A stretch of DNA of 64,000 bases from JALYLC01 sp963743275 (GTDB lineage: Bacteria; Actinomycetota; Thermoleophilia; Gaiellales; JALYLC01). Location of the stretch: assembly GCA_963743275.1 (NCBI GenBank), contig CAVUPB010000008.1, positions 930,001 to 994,000 on the forward strand, given 5' to 3'. Under the pieces are notes generated by a model. That model ran no database searches and had not been told where the DNA came from. It saw only the letters and a program-made list of their open reading frames with translations. Positions 8,559-16,686 of this stretch are shown in pieces (the first letter of the stretch is position 1; each line of letters starts with the position of its first letter). A program made the position numbers and the translations under genes.

Positions 8559-8952
8559 GCCCGAGGACGAGGCGGGCGGGGCCGACCTCCGCGCGGCGCT
8601 CGCCCAGCAGCTGCTGGCGCTGCGCCCGCGCGATCTGCTCGCGCAGACGGCCGTGATGCTCGCGAACCAGGCGGCGATCCGCCTCGGCCTCGCGAGCCCG
8701 GAGCATCAGGACCGGGAGCAGGCGCGCGAGGCGATCGACGCGCTCGGCGGCATCGTCGAGCTGCTCGTGCCGATCTCGCCGCCCGACGAGGTCGAGGCGC
8801 TGCGGCGCGACCTCGCGCAGCTGCGCATGGCGTTCGTCCAGTCGGCGCAGGAACCCGCGCCTGCGGCGCCTCCTCCCGCCGGGGAAGCGCCGGAGGACGA
8901 CGCTCCCGGCGAGGAGCGCCCGCCGATCTGGACGCCGCGCGGCGAGGTCTGA
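8551..8952 (+). CDS. DUF1844-like small protein
   Basis: A 133-aa soluble protein. The central part (roughly residues 20-95, with VMLANQAAIRLG, AREAIDALGGI and LRRDLAQLRMAFV) resembles the helical DUF1844 family of actinobacterial and firmicute proteins of unknown function; the C-terminus is a low-complexity Pro/Ala/Glu tail. Translation is probably coupled to the ligase by the 8-bp overlap with its 3' end. Confidence 0.7.
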   Translation: MAEPEDEAGGADLRAALAQQLLALRPRDLLAQTAVMLANQAAIRLGLASPEHQDREQAREAIDALGGIVELLVPISPPDEVEALRRDLAQLRMAFVQSAQEPAPAAPPPAGEAPEDDAPGEERPPIWTPRGEV

Positions 8953-9033
8953 CGCCCGCTGACCTCGGCCGAGGGCGCCTGCGCCCGACCGCAGCCGATT
9001 ACGGGCCCTGGCTGCCCGCGGGGAGTCACAAGG

Positions 9034-9068
9034 AGGAGCGCATCCGGCGTCGATAGCCGGGCGCTCCT
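9034..9068 (+). terminator. Stem-loop after the ligase operon
   Basis: Arms AGGAGCGC (9034-9041) and GCGCTCCT (9061-9068), with an inner CCGGC/GCCGG stem and a 7-nt loop. No T-tract follows, so it may be a Rho-assisted end or a hairpin just before the next promoter (TACGAT at 9071-9076). Confidence 0.5.
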
Positions 9069-9070
9069 GT

Positions 9071-9137
9071 TACGATCGCGCCGCGCGCCGCGGTGCGCCT
9101 GAGAGCCTGCCGCACGGCGGCAGGCTGGTCGCTTTTT
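9071..9137 (+). promoter_or_regulatory. Promoter and attenuator-like hairpin in the hppA leader
   Basis: A TACGAT box at 9071-9076 would give a leader of about 75 nt before hppA. Inside it, a perfect 9-bp stem AGCCTGCCG/CGGCAGGCT (9104-9112 with 9118-9126, 5-nt loop) is followed after 6 nt by TTTTT at 9133-9137. This is the form of an intrinsic terminator ahead of the ribosome binding site GAGGGAG. No known riboswitch class is recognised. Confidence 0.5.
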
Positions 9138-9158
9138 CGAGAGGGAGCAGAGTCGGTC

Positions 9159-11237
9159 ATGCAGACGTTCCTGGTGGAGCACAACGTGCTCTTCGCCCTG
9201 ATCTGCGGCCTGTTGGCCGTTGCCTATGGCGCCTACCTGACGCGCTGGGTGCTCCAGCAGTCGCCCGGCAACGAGCGCATGCGGGAGATCCAGGCGGCGA
9301 TCCAGGAAGGCGCATCGGCCTACCTCAACCGCCAGTACCGCACGGTCGGAGTGGTCGCCGTCGTCGTCGGCGCGCTGCTGCTCGTCGCCGGCATCTGGTC
9401 GAACGACCTCGGCTGGAAGGTCGCGCTCGGCTTCATCATCGGCGCCGTGCTCTCGGCGCTCGCCGGCTACGTCGGCATGAACACCGCGGTGCGCGCCAAC
9501 GCGCGCGTCGCGGAGGCGGGCCGCACCGGCCTCGGGGAGGCCTTCGGCGTCGCCTTCAAGGGCGGCACCGTGACCGGCATCCTCGTCGTCGGCCTCGGCC
9601 TGCTCGGCGTCGCCGGCTACTACGGCGTCCTGCGCGCCGGCGGCGTCTCGGAGAACTCGGCCGTGCACGCGCTCGTCGGCCTCTCGTTCGGCGGCTCGCT
9701 GATCTCGGTCTTCGCCCGGCTCGGCGGCGGCATCTTCACCAAGGCGGCCGACGTCGGCGCCGACCTCGTCGGCAAGATCGAGGCCGGCATCCCCGAGGAC
9801 GACCCGCGCAACCCGGCCGTGATCGCCGACAACGTCGGCGACAACGTCGGCGACGACGCCGGCATGGCGGCCGACCTCTTCGAGACCTACGCGGTCACGC
9901 TCGTCGCCGGCATGCTGCTCGCCCAGCAGGCGGGCTGGGGCGCGGCCGGACTCGGCATCCCGCTCATCCTCGGCGGCATCTCGATCGTCGCCTCGATCAT
10001 CGGCACGCAGTTCGTGCGCGTGCGCACCGGCGGCAGCGTCATGGGCGCGCTCTACAAGGGCGTCGTCGTGACCGCGGGCCTCGCGGCGCTCGCCTTCATC
10101 CCGGTCATGAACTGGATGGTCGACAAGATCCCGGTCGAGCACCATTCGTGGGGCCGGCTCTACCTCTGCGCGCTCGTCGGCCTCGTCATCACGGCACTCC
10201 TGATGGCGATCACGGAGTACTACACGGGCACGCGCTGGGGGCCGGTCAAGCGCATCTCGGAAGCCTCGACGACCGGGCACGCGACCAACATCATCGAGGG
10301 CCTCGCCAAGTCGATGCAGGCCACGGCGGCCCCGGTGCTCGTGATCGGCATCGGCATCCTCGTCGCCTACAAGCTCGGCGACATCACGGGCATCGCGCTC
10401 GCGGCCGTGGCGATGCTCTCGCTGGCGGGCATGATCGTCGCGCTCGACGCGTTCGGGCCCATCACCGACAACGCCGGCGGCATCGCCGAGATGGCCGACA
10501 TGCCCGAGGAGGTGCGCGGCATCACGGACCCGCTCGACGCGGTCGGCAACACGACCAAGGCCGTCACCAAGGGCTACGCGATCGGCTCGGCCGGCCTCGC
10601 CGCGCTGGTGCTCTTCGACTCCTACTCGCACGAGCTCTTCACGAAGGCGGCCGACGCCGGCAAGACGGTGAACATCGACTTCTCGATCTCGAACCCGTGG
10701 GTGCTCGTCGGGCTCCTGATCGGCGGGATCATGCCGTACCTCTTCGCCTCGCTGGCGATGGAGGCGGTCGGCCGCGCGGGCCAGGAGGTGGTGCAGGAGG
10801 TGCGCCGCCAGTTCCGCGAGATCCCGGGGATCATGGAGGGCACCGCGAAGCCCGAGTACGCGAAGTGCGTCGACATCGTGACCCGCCGCGCGCTCAAGGA
10901 GATGCGGATCCCGTCGCTGATCCCGATCGTCATCCCGATCGTCGTCGGCCTGATCTCGTACGAGATGCTCGGCGGGCTGCTCGTCGGCACGATCGTCACG
11001 GGCCTCTTCCTGGCCATCTCGATGACCGCCGGCGGCGGCGCCTGGGACAACGCCAAGAAGCTGATCGAGGACGGCGCGCACGGCGGCAAGGGCTCCGACG
11101 CGCACGCCGCGTCGATCACGGGCGACACCGTCGGCGACCCCTACAAGGACACCGCCGGTCCTGCGATCAACCCCATGATCAAGATCACGAACATCGTCGC
11201 GATCCTGATCATCCCGCTGATCGTCCACTTCCTGTAG
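9159..11237 (+). CDS. hppA: Membrane-bound proton-translocating pyrophosphatase
   Basis: A 692-aa multi-span membrane pyrophosphatase that couples PPi hydrolysis to ion pumping. The signature DVGADLVGKIE and the acidic loop DNVGDNVGDDAGMAADLFE are present, as is the C-terminal GDTVGDPYKDTAGPA motif. In the segment GNTTKAVTKG the Lys at the position that is Ala in K+-dependent enzymes, together with Thr three residues on, indicates the K+-independent H+ type. The ATG at 9159 has a GAGGGAG ribosome site about 10 nt upstream, unlike the leaderless neighbours. Confidence 0.97.
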   Translation: MQTFLVEHNVLFALICGLLAVAYGAYLTRWVLQQSPGNERMREIQAAIQEGASAYLNRQYRTVGVVAVVVGALLLVAGIWSNDLGWKVALGFIIGAVLSALAGYVGMNTAVRANARVAEAGRTGLGEAFGVAFKGGTVTGILVVGLGLLGVAGYYGVLRAGGVSENSAVHALVGLSFGGSLISVFARLGGGIFTKAADVGADLVGKIEAGIPEDDPRNPAVIADNVGDNVGDDAGMAADLFETYAVTLVAGMLLAQQAGWGAAGLGIPLILGGISIVASIIGTQFVRVRTGGSVMGALYKGVVVTAGLAALAFIPVMNWMVDKIPVEHHSWGRLYLCALVGLVITALLMAITEYYTGTRWGPVKRISEASTTGHATNIIEGLAKSMQATAAPVLVIGIGILVAYKLGDITGIALAAVAMLSLAGMIVALDAFGPITDNAGGIAEMADMPEEVRGITDPLDAVGNTTKAVTKGYAIGSAGLAALVLFDSYSHELFTKAADAGKTVNIDFSISNPWVLVGLLIGGIMPYLFASLAMEAVGRAGQEVVQEVRRQFREIPGIMEGTAKPEYAKCVDIVTRRALKEMRIPSLIPIVIPIVVGLISYEMLGGLLVGTIVTGLFLAISMTAGGGAWDNAKKLIEDGAHGGKGSDAHAASITGDTVGDPYKDTAGPAINPMIKITNIVAILIIPLIVHFL

Positions 11238-11288
11238 GCGGGCGGGGCGGGAATGCTGCTCCCGCCGCAAGCGCTAGATTTCGGCCGC

Positions 11289-11630
11289 ATGCGCGCACTG
11301 GCAGCCGGCTGTCTGGTCGGTGTCGCACTCGTCGTGACGGGTTGCGGCACCTCTAAGGACGCGGGCAAGGTGGCCGTCAGCACGATCCAGGACGACTGGG
11401 AGGGCTTCTACGTCGCCTCCCGCGACCCGTTCCCGCAGCGGCACGACCTCGCGGGCATGGACACGATCCGCAGCATCCGCTGCGGCGACAAGAAGGGCAG
11501 CGGGGCGGGCACCCTGCGCTGCACGCTCGTGGTCGGCGAGGGCGCGCACGGCGGCAAGGCCGAGACGGTCCGCGTGCTCGTGCGCTTCGACGCGCAGGGC
11601 ATCCTGCGCCAGTGGAAGTTCACCGGGTAG
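11289..11630 (+). CDS. Small secreted lipoprotein
   Basis: A 113-aa protein with a signal peptide ending in a lipobox (LVVTGC, Cys at residue 19), so probably anchored to the outer face of the membrane. The mature part has two further Cys (IRCGD, LRCTL) that could form a disulfide, and reads as a small beta-rich domain. TAGATT at 11275-11280 lies 8 nt before the ATG. It lies only 3 nt before the permease gene, so they are likely co-transcribed. Function unknown. Confidence 0.75.
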   Translation: MRALAAGCLVGVALVVTGCGTSKDAGKVAVSTIQDDWEGFYVASRDPFPQRHDLAGMDTIRSIRCGDKKGSGAGTLRCTLVVGEGAHGGKAETVRVLVRFDAQGILRQWKFTG

Positions 11631-11633
11631 CGC

Positions 11634-13610
11634 GTGCCGCTGCTCCGCCGCCGCAGCTCGCACGGCCTGCCCGCCGTCCTCGGCGTGGGCGACATGTTCT
11701 CGACCGCCTACGGCAACGTCGGCTCGTCGATCTACTACGCCCTCGGCGTCACGGCGCTCTACGCCGGCGGGATGACGCCGGTCACGTTCGCCATCTCGGG
11801 CGTGATCTTCGCCTTCACGGCGGCGACCTACGCCGAGGCGACGGCGCGCTTCCCCGAGGCGGGCGGCTCGGCCTCGTTCTCGCGGCGCGCGTTCAACGAG
11901 GCCGTCTCGTTCTTCGCGGCCTGGGCACAGATGCTCAACTACACCGTCACGATCGCGATCTCGGCCTACACGGTGCCGCCCTACCTCTCGGTGTTCCCCG
12001 GCTGCGGGTTCATGCGCAACGGGCTCACCGGCCAGGTGGTCGTCGCCGCCGGCCTCTGCATCGTGCTCGCGCTGCTCAACATCCGCGGCATCCAGGAGTC
12101 GGCGCGGCTCAACATCTTCCTCGCGATCGCCGACCTCGCGACCCAGGCGCTGCTCGTGGTCGTCGGCGTGGCGCTGATCCTGGATCCCCAGGTGCTGGTG
12201 CAGAACGTGCACTTCGGCACGACGCCGACGGTGTCGGCGTTCCTGATCTCGATCCCGATCGGCATGGTCGCCTACACCGGCATCGAGACGATCTCGAACA
12301 TGGCCGAGGAGGCGCGCGATCCCGCGCGCGACGTGCCGCGCTCGATCGGGCTCGTGGCCGCGGCCGTCTTCGCGATCTACGCGTTCCTGCCGGCGGTCGC
12401 GCTCTCGGCCATGCCGATGCACGAGACGCCGGCGCTCTCCCACCCGCCCGGCACGGGCGGCACGCACTACTGGACGGCGCTCGGCGCGAAGTACGCCGGC
12501 GACCCGGTGCAGGGCATCGTCCAGAACCTCGGCCTCGGCCCGCTGACGACGCCCGTCAGCTACTACGTCGGCCTGCTCGCGGGCACGATCCTGATCATCG
12601 CCACGAACGCCGGGCTGATCGGCGTCTCGCGCCTCACGTACTCGATGGGCGTGCACCGGCAGTTCCCCGACTTCCTGCGCACCGTGCATCCGACCTGGCG
12701 GACGCCGTGGGTCGCCATCGTGGTCTACACGTTCGCCGCGATCGGCATGATCGGCGCCGCCAAGGTCGCCGGCGGCCAGGGCGTGGCATTCCTCGGCAAC
12801 CTCTACGCGTTCGGCGCGATGCTCTCGTTCACGATCGCGCACGCCTCGGTCGTCGCGCTGCGCGTGCGCAAGTCGAAGCGCGACCCGGAGCAGCCGTTCC
12901 GCGCGCCGCTCAACATCCGCGTCGGCGAGTGGGACATCCCGCTCTTCGCCGTGCTCGGCGGGCTCGGCACGTTCGCGGCCTTCATCGTCGTCGCCGCGCT
13001 CTTCCCGGCCGTGCGCTGGGCCGGCCTCGGCTGGCTCCTGCTCGGGATGGTCGTCTACGTCGCGTACCGCAAGATCCAGGGCCTGCCGCTGACGAAGACC
13101 GTCTTCGCCGAGACCAAGGTGCGCGGCCCGGCGATCGAGATCGAGTACCGCACGGTCGTCCTCCACGTCACGGACGCGCGCGTGGCCGACGAGATGACGG
13201 CGACCGCGTTGCGGCTGGCCTCGGAGCGGCGCGCGCGCGTCGTCGCCGTGTACACGCTCGAGGTGCCGGCGTCGCGCCCGCTCACGCAGATCGCGCCCGA
13301 GGACGAGGCGCGCGCGAACGAGCAGCTGGCCGAGGCCGAGGCGCTCGGCCAGCTCTACGGCGTGCAGGTCATCTCGCGCCTCGTGCGCACGCGCAACGCC
13401 GGGCGGGCGCTCGTGGAGGAGGCCGACCGCCGCGGCAGCGAGATCATCGTGCTCGGGTCGCCCGGCCGCTCGGCGCGCTCCGCGCGCCTCTTCGGCTCGA
13501 CGGTCGACTACGTGCTGCGCCATGCGCGCTGCAAGGTGATGGTCGGCGCGACGCCGGAGTGGCGGGGCGCCGCGCGCGCGGTCAGCCCGGTCCCCGGAGG
13601 CCGCCGGTGA
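11634..13610 (+). CDS. APC-family permease with C-terminal USP domain
   Basis: A 658-aa protein: about 12 hydrophobic segments of the APC superfamily (residues ~15-475, with VGDMFSTAYGNVGSSIYYALG in TM1 and EEARDPARDVPRSIG after TM6), then a soluble universal-stress-protein domain (~500-645). The USP nucleotide motif G-2x-G-9x-G-S is intact (GSPG...FGST). The architecture matches APC permeases found beside trkA pairs in actinobacteria, such as the mycobacterial Rv2690c/ceoBC locus, where a role in K+ uptake has been proposed. Substrate here is unproven. Confidence 0.85.
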   Translation: MPLLRRRSSHGLPAVLGVGDMFSTAYGNVGSSIYYALGVTALYAGGMTPVTFAISGVIFAFTAATYAEATARFPEAGGSASFSRRAFNEAVSFFAAWAQMLNYTVTIAISAYTVPPYLSVFPGCGFMRNGLTGQVVVAAGLCIVLALLNIRGIQESARLNIFLAIADLATQALLVVVGVALILDPQVLVQNVHFGTTPTVSAFLISIPIGMVAYTGIETISNMAEEARDPARDVPRSIGLVAAAVFAIYAFLPAVALSAMPMHETPALSHPPGTGGTHYWTALGAKYAGDPVQGIVQNLGLGPLTTPVSYYVGLLAGTILIIATNAGLIGVSRLTYSMGVHRQFPDFLRTVHPTWRTPWVAIVVYTFAAIGMIGAAKVAGGQGVAFLGNLYAFGAMLSFTIAHASVVALRVRKSKRDPEQPFRAPLNIRVGEWDIPLFAVLGGLGTFAAFIVVAALFPAVRWAGLGWLLLGMVVYVAYRKIQGLPLTKTVFAETKVRGPAIEIEYRTVVLHVTDARVADEMTATALRLASERRARVVAVYTLEVPASRPLTQIAPEDEARANEQLAEAEALGQLYGVQVISRLVRTRNAGRALVEEADRRGSEIIVLGSPGRSARSARLFGSTVDYVLRHARCKVMVGATPEWRGAARAVSPVPGGRR

Positions 13611-13822
13611 GCCCGCGCAACCGCGATCTCGCGCCTGCTCCTGCAGCGCCGTGCTCGTCGTGCTCGGCGGGCGTCACGACGCTCGTGCGCACCGCGACGC
13701 TCGCGGGCGGCTCGCGGCGTCGCGATCGGCTACATCTTCGGCGCCGGCCGTGACGCTCGCCGGCGCTCGGACGCGGCTGGCTGGCCCTGGCACGATGGCC
13801 GAGGCGCGCCAGCCACTCACCG
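13607..13822 (+). pseudogene. Frameshifted remnant of a small membrane protein
   Basis: A GTG at 13607 overlaps the preceding stop (GTGA), but no frame stays sensible. Pieces that look like one protein appear in successive frames: VLVVLGG, then VTTLVRTATLAGG, then RGVAIGYIFGAGRDAR. The last resembles the hydrophobic G-Y-x-x-G-A-R-x-G-R motif of small actinobacterial membrane proteins. At least two single-base changes would be needed to join them. Decay or sequence error cannot be told apart here. Confidence 0.4.
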
Positions 13823-15802
13823 ATGGCGCGCAATGGCCCGCCGCTGCCCGTCCTGCAGCGCGTCGTCGGCGAGGACGCGCTCTTCGCGGCGATCTACGGG
13901 ACGATCTCGTCGTCGCTCTACTTCGCGCTCGGCGTCGTCTCGCTCTACGCGCTCGGCCTCACGCCCATCGTGCTGCCGGTCGTCGGCCTGCTCGTGGCGC
14001 TCGCCGCGGGCGCCTACGCCGAGGCCGCGACCGTGACCGGCGGCGGCTCGCCGCTGATCGTGAAGCGCGCGTTCGGCGACGTCGCGGGCTTCCTGGTCGG
14101 CTGGGCGGTGCTGCTCGACCTGCTCGTCGTCGCGATGCTCTCGGCGCTCTTCGTGCCGCGCTACGCCGAGGCGGCGCTCGGGAACATCGGCGAGATGAGC
14201 GGGCGCTCGGCCGAGTTGATCGGCGTCGGCGTGATCGTCCTGCTCGGGGCCGGGAGGCTCGTCCCGCGCGTCTCGCGCATGGATCTCGTACGCCCGCTCG
14301 CGCTCGTCGACATGCTCGCCCAGTTCACGCTGGCCGCGCTCGGGCTCGCCGCGCTCGGGCACATCGACGTGCTCACGCGCTCGATCGACGTCGGCGCCGC
14401 CCCCAACTGGACGTCGCTCGGGTATTCGCTGCCGATCGCGCTCGTGGCCTTCACGGGCGTCGAGATCGTGGCGGGCCTGCTGCAGGAGGCGGCGAATCCG
14501 GCGCGCCCGCTGCGCCGCGTGACCGTCGGCGCGATCGCCGCGACCGTGCTCGCGTACGTCGTGATCGCCGCGGCCGCGCTCTCGCTGTTGCCGGTGCACG
14601 CCGCGCCGGGCACGCCCTCGGGCTATGCCAGCGATCTCTCGCTGATCTGGGGCACCGCGCCGCTCGCGGGCGCCGCCCAGGCGATCGGCACACAGGCGTT
14701 CGGCGCGAGCACCGGCGATGTCGTGCGGGTGCTCGTGAGCATCAGCGCCATCGGCGTGCTCGTGACGAGCGCGGGCGTCGCGCTCGGCGCGGCGCTGCGC
14801 ACCCTGCGCGCGCTCTCGGGCATGGGCGGCCTGCCGCCGACGCTCATGCGCCGCTCGCGGCGCTGCGGCGTCGAGCCCGGCGCGATCGTCCTGCTCGTGA
14901 GCCTGTGCGGCGCGCTGATGCTGGCGGTGTCGCTGCTCGGCCGTGAGGTCGACGCCCTCGCCGCCGTCTACTCCTTCGGCATCCTGATCGCGTTCATGCT
15001 CGTGTTCGCGGCGGTCGTGGCCCTGCGCGTGCGCGAGCCTGCGCTCCCGCGCGTCGTGCGCATGGGCGGCAGCGTGCGCTTCGGCAGCAGCGAGATCCCC
15101 GTGCTGGCGCTGCTCGGGCTCGCGATGTCGTGGGCGCTCTGGGTGCTCGATCTCGGCACCCACCGCGCCGGGCGCATCCTGCCGCCGATCTGGCTCGGAC
15201 TCGGCCTCCTGCTCTTCGTGGGCATGCGCCGCTTGCAGGGCCAGCCGCTGCTGAAGCGCATGCAGACCGTCGCGGCGCCGCCGCTCGAGGTCGTCGATCT
15301 CGAGTTCGGCACGATCCTCGTACCGCTCAAGCAGCGCGGGCCGATCGAGGAGGAGATGCTGGCGATCGCATGCAAGCTCGCCCAGGAGCAGGGCGCGCGC
15401 GTGCTCGGGGTCACCGTCGTCGAGGTGCCTCTGAGCCTGGCGCTCGACGCTCCGATCGAGGGCGCGGCGGAGCGCGAGGAGGGGTTGCGCGAGCTGACCT
15501 CGATGTTCGCGCAGGACTACGGCGTGCGCGTCGACTTCATGCCGCTGCGCAGCCGCGCGATCAGCGGCGAGGTCGCGCGCGTGGCGCGCGAGGAGGATGT
15601 CGGCCTGATCCTGGTCGGCGCCGTGCCGCACATCGGCGCCCTGGCCGGCCGCGCGCAGGTCTTCTCGGAGACGATCGAGAACCTGCTGCGGCGCGCGCAC
15701 TGCCGCGTGATCGTGACGTCGTTCCCGCCCGGCACGGCGAGCGTCGCGGAGGAAGCGCCGGACGAGCCGCGCATCCGCCCGGGCCCATCGCCCGTCAGCT
15801 AG
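13823..15802 (+). CDS. APC-family permease with degenerate USP domain
   Basis: A 659-aa paralogue of the permease at 11634, with the same TM1 pattern (FAAIYGTISSSLYFALG) and a C-terminal USP domain from about residue 490. In this copy the USP nucleotide motif is altered (GAVPHIGALAGRAQVFSET lacks the spaced second and third glycines), so it probably does not bind ATP in the usual way. The pair may form a hetero-oligomer or serve different substrates. The 3' end overlaps the convergent RAYT gene by 8 bp. Confidence 0.85.
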   Translation: MARNGPPLPVLQRVVGEDALFAAIYGTISSSLYFALGVVSLYALGLTPIVLPVVGLLVALAAGAYAEAATVTGGGSPLIVKRAFGDVAGFLVGWAVLLDLLVVAMLSALFVPRYAEAALGNIGEMSGRSAELIGVGVIVLLGAGRLVPRVSRMDLVRPLALVDMLAQFTLAALGLAALGHIDVLTRSIDVGAAPNWTSLGYSLPIALVAFTGVEIVAGLLQEAANPARPLRRVTVGAIAATVLAYVVIAAAALSLLPVHAAPGTPSGYASDLSLIWGTAPLAGAAQAIGTQAFGASTGDVVRVLVSISAIGVLVTSAGVALGAALRTLRALSGMGGLPPTLMRRSRRCGVEPGAIVLLVSLCGALMLAVSLLGREVDALAAVYSFGILIAFMLVFAAVVALRVREPALPRVVRMGGSVRFGSSEIPVLALLGLAMSWALWVLDLGTHRAGRILPPIWLGLGLLLFVGMRRLQGQPLLKRMQTVAAPPLEVVDLEFGTILVPLKQRGPIEEEMLAIACKLAQEQGARVLGVTVVEVPLSLALDAPIEGAAEREEGLRELTSMFAQDYGVRVDFMPLRSRAISGEVARVAREEDVGLILVGAVPHIGALAGRAQVFSETIENLLRRAHCRVIVTSFPPGTASVAEEAPDEPRIRPGPSPVS

Positions 15803-16577
15803 TCGCCAACGGCTGGCACGGCGAGCCTGCACGATTGGGGTCAGACCCCAACCGTGCATGTGCGGCGAGCGGTGCGAGCCGTCGGCTGATCCGCGAGCGG
15901 CTGGTCCCGAGATGGCGCGCGATCTCGGACATGGTGTAGCCGTGAGTGAAGTGGGCGGACGCGATGGCCGCGTCGGAGTCGTTCTGTAAGAGCGCTGAAA
16001 GCGCTGGGCGTCTCGGAACGCCGTGCTCATCGAGGGCATCGCTGAGAGCGCCGTCGGCCACCCAGTCGACATAGCCGCCAGCGGTTCCGAGCGCTCCAAG
16101 TATTTCGTCGCGATGGAGAAACCGTGGCGCGACCCGCAGGCCGGCCGTTGCCCCATAGCTCGACCATGCCCACTCGTCAGGCGTTTCGCAGAGTCCCGCG
16201 CGCACGGGGTTGAGCGCTATGTAACGAGTCAGCTCAAGGAAATACCGCTGATTATCGACCAGCCGTGATCCGAACCGCCCTTGGAAGAGGTGCCCGATCC
16301 GCTCATGGCGCGCGTTGAACGTCTGGGCCGCGCATGTTCCGTACCAATGCATTGCGCGCGAGAGATTCCCGAGCGGCGACGTCACCAGGAGGTGCGTGTG
16401 ATTCGGGAGGTAGCACCACGCGTGGCACTGGAGTTGGAAGCGTGATGCTGTCGCATCGAGCAGTCGCAGCCCTCGCTCGTAGTCCTCAGAATCGACGGCC
16501 ACCGCTGCCCGTCCGACACCGCGCGAGAACACGTGATGTGTTCCGCCTGCGGGATTGACGCGATGCCGCCTCGCCAT
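15795..16577 (-). CDS. REP-associated tyrosine transposase (RAYT, Y1_Tnp family)
   Basis: A 260-aa IS200-like HUH nuclease. The metal-binding HxH is in LPNHTHLLVTSP and the catalytic Tyr is in the RAYT hallmark RYIALNPVRAGL. A C-terminal helix-turn-helix (YTMSEIARHLGTSRSRISRR) may read DNA. RAYTs cut single-stranded REP hairpins and are thought to spread them. ATG 16577 is chosen because MARRHRVNPAGGTHHVFSRG is the usual N-terminus. The gene is bracketed by inverted copies of one palindrome, and its last codons read through the 3' copy, giving ARLGSDPNRAG just before the stop. Confidence 0.93.
   Translation of the reverse strand: MARRHRVNPAGGTHHVFSRGVGRAAVAVDSEDYERGLRLLDATASRFQLQCHAWCYLPNHTHLLVTSPLGNLSRAMHWYGTCAAQTFNARHERIGHLFQGRFGSRLVDNQRYFLELTRYIALNPVRAGLCETPDEWAWSSYGATAGLRVAPRFLHRDEILGALGTAGGYVDWVADGALSDALDEHGVPRRPALSALLQNDSDAAIASAHFTHGYTMSEIARHLGTSRSRISRRLAPLAAHARLGSDPNRAGSPCQPLATS
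15828..15858. repeat. REP-like palindrome, copy 2
   Basis: Same 31-bp palindrome as at 88-118 with A at the centre and one mismatch in the right arm (ACCGTGCA for ATCGTGCA). It lies inside the 3' end of the RAYT coding sequence. Confidence 0.9.
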
Positions 16578-16640
16578 CAGGCCAGCCTCGCAGAAGACGT
16601 CGCTCCGAATGTGCGCGCGATGCGCCGATTGTGGAATGGC

Positions 16641-16673
16641 GTGCACGATTGGGGTCTGACCCCAATCGTGCAC
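16641..16673. repeat. REP-like palindrome, copy 3
   Basis: Perfect palindrome with the core arm TGCACGATTGGGGTC and T at the centre, that is, the reverse complement of copy 1. It lies about 65 nt upstream of the RAYT start and just downstream of the MFS stop. Confidence 0.9.
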
Positions 16674-16686
16674 CCTCGCCGGTCTC

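Larger units (their letters stand above)
15828..16673 (-). mobile_element. RAYT gene with flanking REP palindromes
   Basis: The transposase gene lies between two palindromes in inverted orientation: the centre base is A at the left copy and T at the right copy. The unit sits between the second APC permease and the MFS gene. A third, solitary palindrome at 87-119 shows the element type has spread at least once nearby. Confidence 0.75.

Noticed and set aside
9071..9137. c-di-AMP (ydaO) riboswitch before hppA
   Set aside because: The leader is too short and lacks the conserved core sequences of that class; only a hairpin is seen.
8706..11270. Long minus-strand frame opposite the pyrophosphatase
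   Set aside because: Repeated Asp/Arg/Val/His low-complexity pattern produced by the codon bias of hppA; no motif or start signal.
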